NCBI GenBank assembly: GCA_019426215.1
Contig: CM033400.1
Location: forward strand, 21,684,568 to 21,748,567
Source of the DNA: Buddleja alternifolia
Lineage: Eukaryota > Streptophyta > Magnoliopsida > Lamiales > Scrophulariaceae
Reading direction: 5' to 3'
Length of the DNA: 64,000 nucleotides
This document shows, in pieces, positions 53,569 through 64,000 of the stretch (position 1 is the first letter of the stretch; the number at the start of each line of letters is the position of its first letter). The position numbers and the translations under genes are program-made. The notes below the pieces were generated by a model. It did not search any database and was not told where the DNA came from. It saw only the letters and a program-made list of their open reading frames with translations.

Positions 53569-55230
53569 TTATTGAGTTGGTCTTGGCACTAGTGTCCAAA
53601 CCTGATTTCGTTCAAACTGATTAAGCTTTTCTTGCATGGCTTTAATCCAACATGGATCACTTAGCACTTCATCCACTTTCTTAGGTTCCATTTGAGATAA
53701 AAAGCTTGCGAACATAGCCTCATTGAACGTAGCGGCTCTAGTCCTAACAGGCGCTTCAATATCCCCAATAATTTGTTCAGGTGGATGATCACGCAGCCAT
53801 AGTCTATTTGGTTGGAAAGGGTTGAGAGGTTGAACAGACGCTTGACAATCAGACGCTTGATTATCCTCTTGCGTAGGCGCTTCAAGTTCACAGATTCTTG
53901 TTTGCTCTTGATGATCACTTTCTTCATGATCATCAGCATTTCTTACATAATTATCCATAGTAACCTCACGAGTAATCTTAGGAGGTGGCACTGAGATCTC
54001 ATCATCGTCGTCAGTATCTTCATCAATAATAATCTTACACGCTTGATGACATAGATCTTCAACTCCTACATCATTTACATTAACCTTACTCGGTTCTTGG
54101 TTAGCATCATCAAAAACAACATGAATAGATTCCTCAACCTTCGATTTGATCTTATTTAGGATGCAAAAATTCTTTCCATTCTTGGCATAGCCTAGAAAGA
54201 TTCCCTCATCCGCTTTAGGATCAAATGTCTTTAGACTTTGGGATCCATTATTATGGATAAAGCATTTAGAACCAAAGACGTGAAAATATGAAACATTTGG
54301 CTTACGTCCCTTCCACAGTTCATATGGAGTTTTCCCATGCTGTTTGTTGATCATGCAGCAATTTTGAGTGTAACAGGCAGTGTTGATCGCTTCGGCCCAA
54401 AACCTAGGAGCAAGCTTGGATTCTGCCATCATTGTCCTAGCGGCTTCCTTGAGTGTTCGGTTCCGGTGCTCAGTAACACCATTTTGTTGGGGAGTTCTGG
54501 GAGCTGAATACTCATGATGTATTCCATTCTCTACACAAAACTTCTCAACAATCTTGTTAGTAAACTCAATACCGCGATCACTTATTATTCATGCAACCTT
54601 AAGATTTTTCAATATTTGAAGTTGTCGAATAAGCGTTGTTAACTTGTCACATGTCTCATCTTTGGATGAAAGAAATTCCACCCAAGTAAATCGAGAGAAA
54701 TCATCTACTATCACCAAAGTATACTTTTTACCGCTTACACTAATCGTTTGAACAGGTCCAAACAAATCCATGTGATGTAGTTCAAGTATTCTAGAGGTAG
54801 ATAGATGAGGCTTTCTCTTGAATGATGACTTAACTTGTTTACCCATTTGACAAGCGTCACAAAGGCGATCCTTATGAAATGGTCCTTTTGGTAATTCCTC
54901 TACAAGATTTTGACTGATAAGCTGAGAGATTGTTTTGAAGTTGAGTTGATTCATTTTTCTATGCCATAACGAACCCATTTTAGATTCATTTTTAGCAACA
55001 AAACATGTTGGGTTGTTATCAAGTGTTGAACCCCAATCTACCAAATATACGTTGTTAGTTCTTTTACCCTTCAATTTAGTAGACTTAGTCTTAGTGTCGT
55101 TTATATAACAACAGTCGCTTGAGAATATGACTTCAAAGCCTTTATCACAAAATTGACTTATGCTTAATAAATTGTGCTTCAGACCCTCAACATAATAAAC
55201 ATCACTTATCATGATGTTCCCCCTATGCAT
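53569..55230 (-). pseudogene. Copia-2 integrase
   Basis: Frame 55230-54589 carries YYVEGLKHNLLSISQFCDKG (protease end), LWHRKMNQLNFKTI (gag-pre-integrase; one zinc His replaced), CDACQMGKQVKSSF and the first catalytic Asp in HHMDLFGPV. An in-frame stop at 54589-54591 lies just before SDRGIEF (second Asp); the Glu follows in NGVTEHRNRTL. 54432-53569 is the C-terminal part, with FGSKCFIHNN, an acidic linker and SDPCWIKAMQEKLNQFERNQVW leading to RT. The catalytic triad is complete apart from the stop. All pieces share one frame. Confidence 0.9.
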
Positions 55231-55410
55231 AGTACCTATACCTTTGGTTTTACCTTTGGAGTTGTCACCAAATACAACCTGAGGACCATTGGCAGCTCGA
55301 TAGTTGATCAGAAGATCTTTGGAACCAGTTATGTCCTTGACGATCCACTATCGAAGTACCAAACAGATGTATTGGCTTTAGCTCTAGGTACTTGAAATCA
55401 AAAGGGAGGT
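55231..55410 (-). pseudogene. Copia-2 protease remnant
   Basis: The minus strand reads WYFDSGSSRT at about 55361-55332, the aspartic protease active-site motif, followed at once by a loss of frame (the usual HMTG is disrupted). The following IN-side frame begins at the ATG 55230, preceded by GPQVVFGDNSKGK in the same frame. The protease is therefore split by a small indel right after the active site. Confidence 0.75.
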
Positions 55411-55657
55411 CCTATTTCTGTTCAGGTACCCATTGTTGCTTAGGTCCTTTAACATAAGTAACATTGTTAGTTTGAGTTAGAACTTTAGGAACCCATATTT
55501 GCCTGGTCTTCATTGTAGGAATACTGACCTTTTTTGGTTTCACAACGTGTTGTGTGTGCTTTTTGGGTGTATAATAATATCCTCGATTATAATGATAGTC
55601 ATAATCATAATCATCATAGTATCGATATTATGATCTTGACTGTCTTGGATATTGACG

Positions 55658-56508
55658 CTAGTATTTTCTTGGTGCTGGCTTGGGTTGCACTTTTGGTGCT
55701 GGACGCTTAGCGCTTGATTCACAATGGTCAGACTTATCTTTAGTCTTTTGAGCGTTTGGATAGACCCGTCTTTGTGAATCATTTGCCTTAGCCTTACCCT
55801 TGCCTGAGTTAGCTTTGACTTTCTCATTTGGCCTCTTACCATTGTCATTAGGTTCATTTTGTGTTTGACCTTGTGAACCTTTCTCAACAAAGATAACACC
55901 CTTTCCTTTGTTGTTGGCCATAACGGTAGATTTATTAGGTTGTTTACTGAGTTTATCGCATCCTAAATTGGTCTTTTCACCCAATAATCTAGTTACTTTA
56001 GTCACATTATCCAACTTCCTAGAAGCTTTTGATAATGATGAGATGAGCTGCTCTGATTTAGCAAGTCTAGCGATTAAATCAACTTCTCTCTTGACTATTA
56101 TATCAAGATCGCTTTTTAATTGAATAATTTTACTCTCGAGCGATTGGTTCTTGCAACTCTGCTTTGAACTTGCAACTCTGCTTTGAGTGTTACTTTATCA
56201 CTTGTGAGCGATGAAATTATAGCGAAGTGATTTTGTTATATTTTGGCTGCTTCTTGATATTCATTGTAGTATTCTTTGACTTTGTCAAGTAATTCATCAT
56301 AAGAGAGAGGAATTGATAATTCATTGATTACCTCAGGAGACGCTTCATCATCTCTGACAATGAGACATATGAGCGCTGAGTCATCTAATGGCTCATCATC
56401 ATCACTACTCTCCTCTGATGATTCTAAATCTTTAGGTGCAGATGCTGGTTCTGATTCCGCTAGCAAACCTTGTTGACGAAGGTTGCTCCTGAATTGGTTT
56501 CTATCCAA
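55658..56508 (-). pseudogene. Copia-2 gag C-terminal region
   Basis: 56508-56236 (acidic, SSEESSDDDEPLDDSAL, then SYDELLDKVKEYYNEYQ) and 56014-55658 (Lys-rich, GKGVIFVEKGSQ ... NSGKGKAKAND) are parts of the long gag-to-protease linker typical of Sirevirus gag. Between them the frame (about 56235-56015) is broken; a coiled coil with many Leu and Ser is expected there. A 119-codon frame at 55899-55540 is a shadow of this one. Confidence 0.7.
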
Positions 56509-56514
56509 ATAATC

Positions 56515-57649
56515 CTACCTTGAGGGCTTGGATATATTTGGATAAGGGAAATTTACCTGGTAGTGCCCTGGTTTCCTGCAATTATAACAAAGATTAGTTT
56601 TCATCTTTTGTTCATTTGTTAACCTTGCAATGTGTGGTTTTGAGGCCACTGGAGCTGAGAGATTTTGAGTAGACACTTGGTACTGAACAGGTGCTTGGGG
56701 TGAAGGAACAGAATATTGAGGCGCTTGAAACTGTTGTTGCATCGGAGAAGGCGCTTGATATGATCTTTGTCCTTGGTTATTGAAACCTTTTCCTTTCTTT
56801 TCATATCTCAAGAACTTCCTGAATCTATTAAGCAAAGCCAACTCCTCTTCTTCATTGATATCTAAATTCTTTCTTTTATTGCCCGATTTGCCTTTGATTG
56901 ATGCTATAAGCGCTCCAGATTCAATCACCAGACTACTCACAACATCACTAGCAGAATTCAACTCGAAATGCTTTGAGCTCTAAAAAGGCGTCTTCTGGAG
57001 TTAGAAGATCCAACATATTTGATTCTCTCATAGCAGTTGTCTTCATCAGGAATTTACTTGGTAAACTTCTAAAGATCTTAACCACCATTTCTCGATTCTG
57101 CAAATCCATTCCCAACGATGTAAGTTCTGTAACTAGAGCTATAAATCTTATATCTAATTGCTCTAAAGTTTCATTGGGTAGCATCTTAAATCCGTTAAAC
57201 TTTTCCTTGGCAATGGAAAGTTTGTTGTCTTTAATCTGTGCTGAACCACCACAAATTTTAACCAACTTATCCCATATTTCTTTAGTGGTTTTGCAAGACT
57301 TGATCTTGTTGAATAGGTTGTCATTATCACCAATAGCCGGATACAGAGCGTTACGACCAACAATATCCAAATTAGCTCTTCGACGCTCATCTGGAGACCA
57401 TTCTTGTTTCGGTTTTTCAACGTAACCATCAGGAGTGTTTTCCGTGGTTCCGGGCGCGCTTGTGATAACTTTATATATTTTGATTGGCCCATCTGAAATA
57501 ATATCACACATGTCATCATCACATGAACAGAGATATGTAAATGTTTTGACTTTCGATGTGTCAAAATTTGACTCAGTCAGTTTGGGAACTTTAGCAAATG
57601 CCAAGTTTAAAAATCTAAAGCAACTAAGTTTGAAAAAGGATCTAAACAA
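56515..57649 (-). pseudogene. Copia-2 gag
   Basis: UBN2-type copia gag. 57649-56948 holds DDDMCDIISDGPIKIYKV, NALYPAIGDNDNLFNKIKSC, IWDKLVKICGGSAQIKDNKL and FRSLPSKFLMKTTAM. 56961-56515 continues in another frame with KRKNLDINEEEELALLNRFR and a zinc knuckle CYNCRKPGHYQVNF, in which the last cysteine of C-x2-C-x4-H-x4-C is a phenylalanine. The two frames overlap by 14 bases, so one indel splits gag. The native start probably lies at or just inside 57649. Confidence 0.88.
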
Positions 57650-57688
57650 GCAATTATGCTTAGAAATTTTAAAATTTCAACTTTAACC

Positions 57689-57700
57689 GCTCTGATACCA
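57689..57700 (-). promoter_or_regulatory. Copia-2 primer binding site
   Basis: Minus strand TGGTATCAGAGC, the perfect plant copia site for initiator tRNA-Met, two bases from the 5' LTR end. Confidence 0.95.
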
Positions 57701-57702
57701 CT

Positions 57703-59224
57703 TGTTGGTCCCAAGTGGCATACGAAAGGGTCCAGAAAGGAGGGGGGGTTGAATAGACCCTGAAGTCTTTTTCGACTTCAAGAAGGTTCGTATTAAAAAG
57801 GATTTTCGACGCTTGAAAAGTAGACGCTTGACTGAGCGTTTACTTGAAATATAGACGCTTAGGCTAAGCGTCTGATGAAGACTGTTTTTAAAAGTTAACT
57901 TAGACTTCAAGATTTGAATACTTTAACCAAGTAGGTTTAGGCATTCAGTTCTTTAAGTAGTGTTTGGAGTCTTCTCTTTAAAAGCTTTAGCGTCACAGAA
58001 AGTGTATTTAGTTGTTTAACGTTTAATTAAGTTTTACTTTATCAGTTTATGATATGACAATATGAATGCTGAAGGTAAAGTAAAGAACAATATTTGTAAG
58101 GTTCGTTGGGTGGTGTAATCCCAACTACGTCCTTCTTCTCCTTAAACACTTGGAGGCAATCCACTAAAATAATTCTCAAAGAATCGCACAGAATCTTCTA
58201 CCAATTAGAGAGAGATGGATGTCGATGACTTGAGCTCCTTGATCACACAGATTTCTACTCCAAATCACTTCAATCCCCTTGCTTCTTTCACCCAGAAATA
58301 CGGCAAGTATCCAACTTCAACTTCACACAGATCGCGAGGCTTGGATAGGGGTTTTTCTAAAAGGTTTGTTTGATTTTGATAAAGTTCAAACAACTAGGAA
58401 TATCTCAGTAGTAATGTAGGTTTCTTCAAAATGAATGTTTGAGATATTGGTTGACTGTCTCAGTATTTAAAGAAAAGCAAAGAGAATATTTTCTTGAAAA
58501 TTCTGGCTTTTCTCAGATTGTAAGGAACGAGAATTCAATGCAACAACAATTCAACTTGATAATTGTTCTCTATGTGTTTTTGGCTTGTTGTTGAAGTCCT
58601 ATTTATAGGCATTCTTGGAAAAAGTGTCCGTTTAACACATGCACGAGCGCATGTCTCTCACTTCCGCGTGTGAACAACTTTTGTCCTTTTTCCTGAAAAT
58701 CTGCTGCACAAAAGTTGGTGCTGCAGTCTTTGAATAGTTGACAGTCCAATAGGGTGGCTTCTCCGTACATCTGAAGGTGCGTATCACATTTAATGGTCTT
58801 ATTTAATACATTTGAATTAAATGCCCGTTGGCAGTTAATGCATTGAGAATATTTGCATTAAACTCCTTCTGGACTTAGAAATAAATTCAGGTGAAATCAA
58901 TTATTGATAGATGCTTATTCAACGTTGAATTACTTGTATCCTATAAGGTGACGCTTTGTGTAGCTGGTCATTCTAGACGCATGGAATCTTTATCTTTATT
59001 CAGACTTCAGGCGCTTGGGTCTTCAAACTTTACTTCTGATAAACTCACTCAGAACCTATCAGACGCTCAGTCTAAGACAACTTCATCTACAATCTAGAAT
59101 AAAAATAAAACATAGCCTATTACAAATCTAACGCTTCAAAGCTGAAAACAAACTTACATATTTTGGGGTCTAACAAAAAGTCCTAATCGTTATTATCAAA
59201 ACATCTAACATGAAATTCCTAACA
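57703..59224 (-). repeat. Copia-2 5' LTR, 1522 bp
   Basis: Plus strand TGTTGGTCCCAAGTGGCATA to ATGAAATTCCTAACA, a complete copy. Target copy ATTAA follows at 59225-59229. A solo LTR of the same family is at 15073-16943. Rich in GACGCTT and GCGCTT words. Confidence 0.93.
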
Positions 59225-59229
59225 ATTAA

Positions 59230-60288
59230 TTAATAATTAATCTTACCCTTATAATTAATTATTTTATCTAATTAATATAATCTTTTTCATTTTTCTTTAT
59301 CAATCCTTTAGCTCGACTCTTTAGGTTCGTTTCGTGGCAATGAGAGGAACTAAAGGAAGTGGGTAACACCTAGCCAGTCACGTGACCCACTTTGTAGCCC
59401 AAACGAAAACAAATGATAGGATCATTCCGCAACCTGCCAATCGTAAATACCGTGTAAGTATAAACCCTTTGTTTGTATGCCCTAGTCAAGTGAGAGTCAT
59501 GGTTATGTCAAACTCACTGGACTTGACCATATGTATTAATTATAATAATACGAGATCATTGAGATAGATTTAGTGCCTAGCACAATCGTCTCTTTTTGCT
59601 TTGGCCAAAGACTTTGATTTCTATTTATCTGTAATCACATAGGGTACTTTCACACTCACTTATGAGAGAACAAATCTCATTTAGATATCAGCTAAGACTA
59701 CCATTTGCCCATCGAGCCGCATTTCGAGGTCGACCCTACCAATGGGTGAATTGGATCTAACTACTCTAATGAAATACTTGACGTCACTAATGCATTTTCA
59801 GCATGATGCTTCAAGTTAAATGTTCACTCATACCTATTACGCATAATCAGTTCTGTCATTGACAATCACAGAGTGAAAACTAATGTGATAGAACCAATGC
59901 GAGTCGTGTTCGAGCATATCAGTTCTACTGATGTGCCTACATTCTTAATCTCCTACCATCTCATAGTACTAGACAGGCACTCCCATGTCAAAGATAAGAT
60001 TGTACAAGTGTTCTAAGCCTTTATTTGTCCATTAAAGACTTTACGTTACTTGCGAACTTATTTTTAGTAATCAAGATCGATCTCTCTAGTGCCACTCTTC
60101 CTATCCCATAGGAAGTAGAGTGATCGTACTGAAAATACAGACTAAACGTTTTACACTACTTATAGATGCAGATATGATTTAAGTGAAAACTAAATAACGC
60201 CTTTATTAATAATATAGAAATAAGTTAATTATAAGATAGATACCCTATCATTCTATCCTTTATCGCATCTGAGGGCACAATCCTAACA
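59230..60288 (-). repeat. Copia-1 5' LTR, right part
   Basis: Continues the LTR left at 33020: TTAATAATTAATCTTACCC matches 18164 onward of the other copy. It ends ATCCTAACA at 60288. Near 60222-60235 it shows the empty site of the MITE that occupies the other LTR. The palindrome CTTTGGCCAAAG lies at 59599-59610. Confidence 0.93.
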
Positions 60289-61855
60289 AGTTTGATGAAT
60301 GATTTTTACAACTTTAACACATAGATGCAAGAGACGACCCCTTAAACAAGATTTCTAAAAAATTACTCATTCATCAAAAATATTCAAGATTCATATGTGA
60401 CAGAAATCTTCATCAATACCCCCAAGTGATGACTTCGATGTCTTTTCTATGTTAAGAATCGAACTTAGGGAAGATTAAGCAAACAAATCAGATTCAATAT
60501 CATAAATCAGCTTCGAAATCGTGAAACTTATTTGAATGCACTATACACAATAACCATGATCAAAAGGTTTTTTTTTCTTGTAATGTAGAGCTCGGGTGTT
60601 GGTCTGGTTAGGAAAAATATGGATGAAAGTGACCAAAGTTTAGAGAGCCTAAAAGTTGATATCCTGAACCTATACCTACTTAAGCATCATAATCAAGATT
60701 CTCTCCACTTTCCCTTTTCATTTTTTTTTCTGAACTCACAACCCCCAAACTTATTTCTTGTCAATATTGGGTTGTGTACGAGTTACAATAGCAACCAATG
60801 ATCATCAAAGCATCACATATATAGCCTAGTCGAGACTTTTATTTTCCCAACTATTTTTCCTTTCTTTTCTTTTATTTTTCTTTTTCGATTATTTTAGCTT
60901 AACTTTATTCATGTGCTTCTCACATCCTTACCTTTCATCTAGTATACCTCAAAACCTTCATCAATTCTCAAAATAAACCACGTCAACCTCCTTACTCTTA
61001 TGTGCACGAGACAACATGGCTAATAGATATCAAGTTCTACGCTCTCATATCCGGGTAATTCATTCTTTATTTTTCGTCTAGGCTAAAGGCTAGTTGATGT
61101 GGTTCATGAAAGAAAGTCGAATGGTAGTCTATAGTGTGCTTAGCACACCCCATTCTTATCATTAAGGCTTAAATAAAGGTCTAGAGGCAATGAATATAGT
61201 GAAAGCTAACGTAAGGCTAAAGACAAATCAAAGATGGCTTAAATCATGTCATGATGACATAATATCAATGCACTCATAAAAGTGAAACAAACGTCCATGT
61301 TCTAAGTCTCGAGTCCATTATAATTCACATGACCTCGACTAGCAGGAACATCAAGACACAAAATAAACATGCTGATCACAATTAAGGGGTTTTGACTCAA
61401 AACATTTGAAACAACAATTAGTCATGCTTTATCAAAGCAAATAATTGTTCATATAGTATTATTCAAAGGGTTTCACACTTTCACTTGCGAAAATGCGTAG
61501 ATATTGTAAAAAAAATACGGGCACAAAAAAAATGTAAGACATGAATATGCAAATCATTTATCCCACCCCAAACTTAAAATTAATATTGTCCCGAATGTTA
61601 AAACAAGAAAGTATGAAGACAGTAAAGATACTGCCCTGATTCGAGAATTTGAAATCGAAAGTTGTGTGTAGTGTATTTGAAAGATCCTGGGTGATGCATG
61701 GTCACCCCAAACTTATTTGCAACCTACACAAAAATAGAGAAACCATAAAAAGGAACAAGGGAGATAAACAGACTCAACAACAAAAGAAAAAAAACGGGCA
61801 TGACAAAATAAAAACTAAACTAACAGAAATGAAAAGCAATCAATAAGATAAAAAG
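60289..61855 (-). other. Athila-3 internal 3' non-coding region
   Basis: No gene. Several minus-strand purine tracts of the family (complements of ACCCCCAAACTT near 60740, CACCCCAAACTT near 61563 and CACCCCAAACTT near 61703) and A-rich stretches resemble the Athila-1 region between ORF3 and LTR. There is no ORF3. Short frames here are not supported. Confidence 0.62.
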
Positions 61856-61903
61856 CTTAGGTTGCCTCCCAAGAAGCGCTTGTTTAAAGTCATTAGCTCA
61901 ACT
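61856..61903 (-). promoter_or_regulatory. Conserved post-pol hairpin block (Athila-3 copy)
   Basis: Complement of GAGCTAATGACTTTAAACA and AGCGCTTCTTGGGAGGCAAC followed by CTAAG. The hairpin CTTGGG-AGGCAA-CCTAAG keeps its 6-bp stem through one G-T pair. It is the third copy of the block at 25401-25446 and 38029-38076, in the oldest element of the stack. Confidence 0.75.
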
Positions 61904-62668
61904 CTTTTGCACTGCTCATGGTGGATCATAAGGAGCAGTGCTAACTTTGCATGGAAGAGCCTTTTTTATGCTTTTTCCAGTTGATTAAAGGCTTCTCGTT
62001 TCCCATCACAATCACAAATCCTAAAAAACTAAGTTATGAGTTCAGATTCACTTTTATAAAAATATAATAAAGTTACAAAAAGTTAAGTGTGAACTATTGA
62101 GGTGGAGTATTTTCAGTTGATGGCTGCAATAGGCATGCAGTTGTCCCAAACTCTCCTAGCCTTTTGTTGTAACAATTTTAGTAGTGACATATCCCAGTGA
62201 TTTTTATATCGTCTGATCTCCTCATTCTTAATCTTAGTATCACTTGGGTTTTTAGTGTATGCCTCGAACTAGTCACTATAAGTGTATACCTTGGCTATAA
62301 CCTCCTCCACTCTATCTCTATGATGATTGATGCACTTTTTAAAAAAAATCAAGAGATATGATGATAGGTGGTGTTGGATTCTTGAAGATTTCTAATGTCT
62401 TTTCTTGGTCATCTAATGAGATGGATTTTGGAGACTCTGTGCTGAATCGTGAGTCCTCTAGTGATGTTGCATCTGGAGGCTCATCAGTCTCTTCTATGAA
62501 AATATACATGGTGTCTGATGACCTCTCTGCCAATAAGTTGGAGATTTGGTCTAGTTGTGCTTGGACATCCAGGATAGATGCCTCTATTTTTTTTTGTTTC
62601 CAAAAGAAGGGGAATACCCTAAAGAATTATGTCGATAAATCTGAGGTATAGATCACATATCGAGTCCA
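61904..62668 (-). other. Athila-3 internal remnant, no domain recognised
   Basis: By position this should be the end of pol, but no integrase, RT or gag motif is readable. The best frame is minus 62533-62339 (64 residues, acidic and serine-rich), too short and without family match. The segment is either a decayed gag-pol fragment or other DNA. It ends where the next LTR starts (62669). Confidence 0.4.
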
Positions 62669-63883
62669 TGATAGTATTAGGTGCCCGGCGAGCCATTTGT
62701 TTTGGGCTCTGCCATCTTAAATGTAAAACACTATGAGAATCTTGTTTTAAATGTATTGAATCTTTCTATATGGTATGCTTCTTTATTTTTATCACTTGTG
62801 TTAGTATACATAAAGATCTCATGGATTACATATGGTTAGAAGAGCTGTCGGGATACCTATGGAATGCTCTCAAAAACCGTAATCCTAAATAATGTTCCAA
62901 GTAATAGAGGCCGTGAGATGTGGGATATCACTGGCCTCGCCAAGACTTGTTCATGCATGTAACTCTCCCAAGAGGTCGGCGTGTTCCATTGTCGATGGCT
63001 AGTATTGCAATATATGTATGAAAATTCATACTTTCGGTGAGTGTGGAATTGAACGGCCCCGCTAAGGATTCCTAGTTGGTGTTGTTGAACATGGAGTCCA
63101 TGGATTTTGTAGTGTGAGATCAGTCCTTAGACCTGAGATGTCATTGGAAAGGGTATTATCCACTATACTTTGATATGCACGTGCACTCCAGGAGAGTCAT
63201 ACAATATGTTTTGTATAGTTTGGTAATACAGTAGAACAAGTGGCAGTCGTCGAGGGATTCATCCAGGGTCACTAGTACCCAGTATTTCCTATGCTGTTGC
63301 GAGAATCTAAATGATCGATGAAAATCTTTGAACAATGCATTTGTCTTCTAAGAGGAATTGGTGGTCCCGGCTTAGAAGATTGAATCATTAGATGTCACAA
63401 CAAAATTATAGTTTCTAAAGTTATTAGGGTTCGACCGTTGCCATACCCTAAACCATGGACGAGAAACTGATGAAGGGATTCTACTCACATGACGATCGTA
63501 ACTCGGAGAGGTTTGCTTTTAATCGTTGACATCTAGGAAGTCATGGCAACATTGCTAGACATCGAACCACGACCAATAGGTGCTTGTGTTAATTTGGTGA
63601 AATTAATCCAAGGTCTAGTTAATTATTGAGAATAATTAATCTAGCCCATGGAAGGACTTATTGCTAGCTTGTCAATGAGCCTGAGGGATCACACACATAA
63701 CTTAGTGTAGTACCTATTGGCTAGTTAATTCTTTGTGAATTTATAATGGAGGGGTTAATTAATGTATTTAATTAAACGAAAAAAATAAATTTAATATATG
63801 GTATTAATTAATGGTCCTATAATTTAATATTGGAATATTAAATTGGGAAGGACTAATTAATTAATAAAAGAAAGATAAATAAA

Positions 63884-63920
<37 letters not shown>

Positions 63921-64000
63921 CGTGTATCTGTATGTGTGCAATTTTGGTGGAAAGATTTATCTTGCTCACCAAGTTTATATATATATATATATATATTAAT
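62669..64000 (+). repeat. LTR of the 8028-9796 family, cut by window end
   Basis: TGATAGTATTAGGTGCCCGG matches the start at 8028, and blocks such as GCACGTGCACTCCAG (8529 and 63178), GGGATTCATCCAGGGT and GAGAATCTAAATGATCGATG are shared in order over 1.3 kb. By analogy about 400 bp more should lie beyond the window. Whether it is solo or the 5' LTR of an element cannot be told. Left flank GTCCA (62664-62668) would be the target copy. Confidence 0.88.
63885..63997. repeat. (TA)n(TG)n and (TA)n microsatellites
   Basis: (TA)n at about 63885-63902 runs into (TG)n at 63903-63926; a second (TA)n is at about 63977-63996. Both lie inside the right-hand LTR and are absent from its relative at 8028-9796. 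Confidence 0.9.

Larger units (their letters stand above)
33021..59224 (-). mobile_element. Copia-2: Sirevirus-type copia with ORF3
   Basis: Minus-strand order: 5' LTR (59224-57703), primer site (57700-57689), gag (57649-56236), protease, integrase (55230-53569), RT/RNase H (53532-52165), long ORF3 (51315-47157), polypurine tract, 3' LTR (46926-45440 plus 33039-33021). The 3' LTR is split by Athila-1. TSD ATCAA/ATTAA. Sirevirus affinity is inferred from the FELSMMGEL-like RT motif, the IIFGSTN motif and an extra ORF after pol. Several in-frame stops and a changed RT active site make this copy inactive. The word GACGCTT is extremely frequent on the plus strand throughout. Confidence 0.9.
17521..60288 (-). 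mobile_element. Copia-1: Ty1/copia element, heavily nested
   Basis: Ty1/copia retrotransposon read on the minus strand: 5' LTR (60288-59230 plus 33020-32327), primer site 32325-32314, long leader, gag (30255), CCHC and protease (29513), integrase (28949), RT/RNase H (22585-22405 and 20477-19906), 3' LTR (19905-17521). LTR lengths agree at 1754 and 1753 bp once later insertions and one target copy each are removed. The flanks are AAGTC (left) and AGTTT or AAGTT (right), an imperfect TSD. It sits in Athila-3 internal DNA. Insertions inside it: MITE 19222-19843, solo LTR 20483-22399, Athila-2 22586-28059, Copia-2 33021-59224. Frame breaks make it inactive. Confidence 0.92.

Noticed and set aside
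1..64000. Host genes, tRNA or rRNA genes
   Set aside because: No conserved exon set, tRNA fold with A and B boxes, or rRNA sequence was recognised; all long frames belong to transposable elements.

Overview
The window is a piece of plant nuclear genome, most probably a eudicot, made almost entirely of transposable elements. The evidence is chromoviral-free Ty3/gypsy elements of the Athila type (primer site with the TGGCGCCGTTGCCGGGGA core, an extra ORF after pol), Ty1/copia elements primed by initiator tRNA-Met, a plant L1-type LINE with a DUF4283-like ORF1, and two Mutator-like MITEs. I found no host protein-coding gene, no rRNA or tRNA gene and no CRISPR. The species cannot be named from this sequence.

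Layout. 1-660 is an AT-rich minisatellite with a higher-order period near 300 bp. 1619 to about 7540 is a degenerate LINE on the minus strand. 8028-9796 and 10628-12975 are two solo copia LTRs, each with an exact 5-bp target duplication; the second carries a 744-bp MITE. From 14343 to 62668 the window is one nested stack. The host is an old Athila-like element (Athila-3: LTR 14343-17459, internal sequence 17460-17520 and 60289-62668). Its LTR holds a solo Sirevirus-type LTR (15073-16943). Its internal region was split by Copia-1 (17521-60288, minus). Copia-1 was then hit by a 622-bp MITE (19222-19843), by an Athila insertion now reduced to a solo LTR (20483-22399), by a plus-strand Athila-2 (22586-28059), and, inside its 5' LTR, by Copia-2, a Sirevirus-type element (33021-59224, minus). 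Copia-2 was itself split inside its 3' LTR by Athila-1 (about 33036-45439, minus), the youngest element. The right end (62669-64000) is the start of another LTR of the 8028-9796 family.

The nesting is supported by arithmetic: with its MITE and one target copy removed, the Copia-1 left LTR is 1754 bp; with the 26-kb nest and one target copy removed, its right LTR is 1753 bp. The Athila-1 LTRs share a 1060-bp block without gaps and with only about 14 differences by eye.

How the parts work together: each full element carries gag, protease, integrase, reverse transcriptase and RNase H in its family's order. Copia-2 and Athila-1 also carry an extra ORF (ORF3) between pol and the 3' LTR. The Athila-1 ORF3 (439 codons) is fully open. 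The Copia-2 ORF3 spans about 1,390 codons and is interrupted by a few stops and frame changes. The least explained signals are these ORF3 genes, a hairpin-bearing non-coding block conserved just after pol in three Athila elements, and two short words (GACGCTT in Copia-2, GCGCCTAGGCGC in Athila-1) that have multiplied across coding and non-coding parts of their elements.
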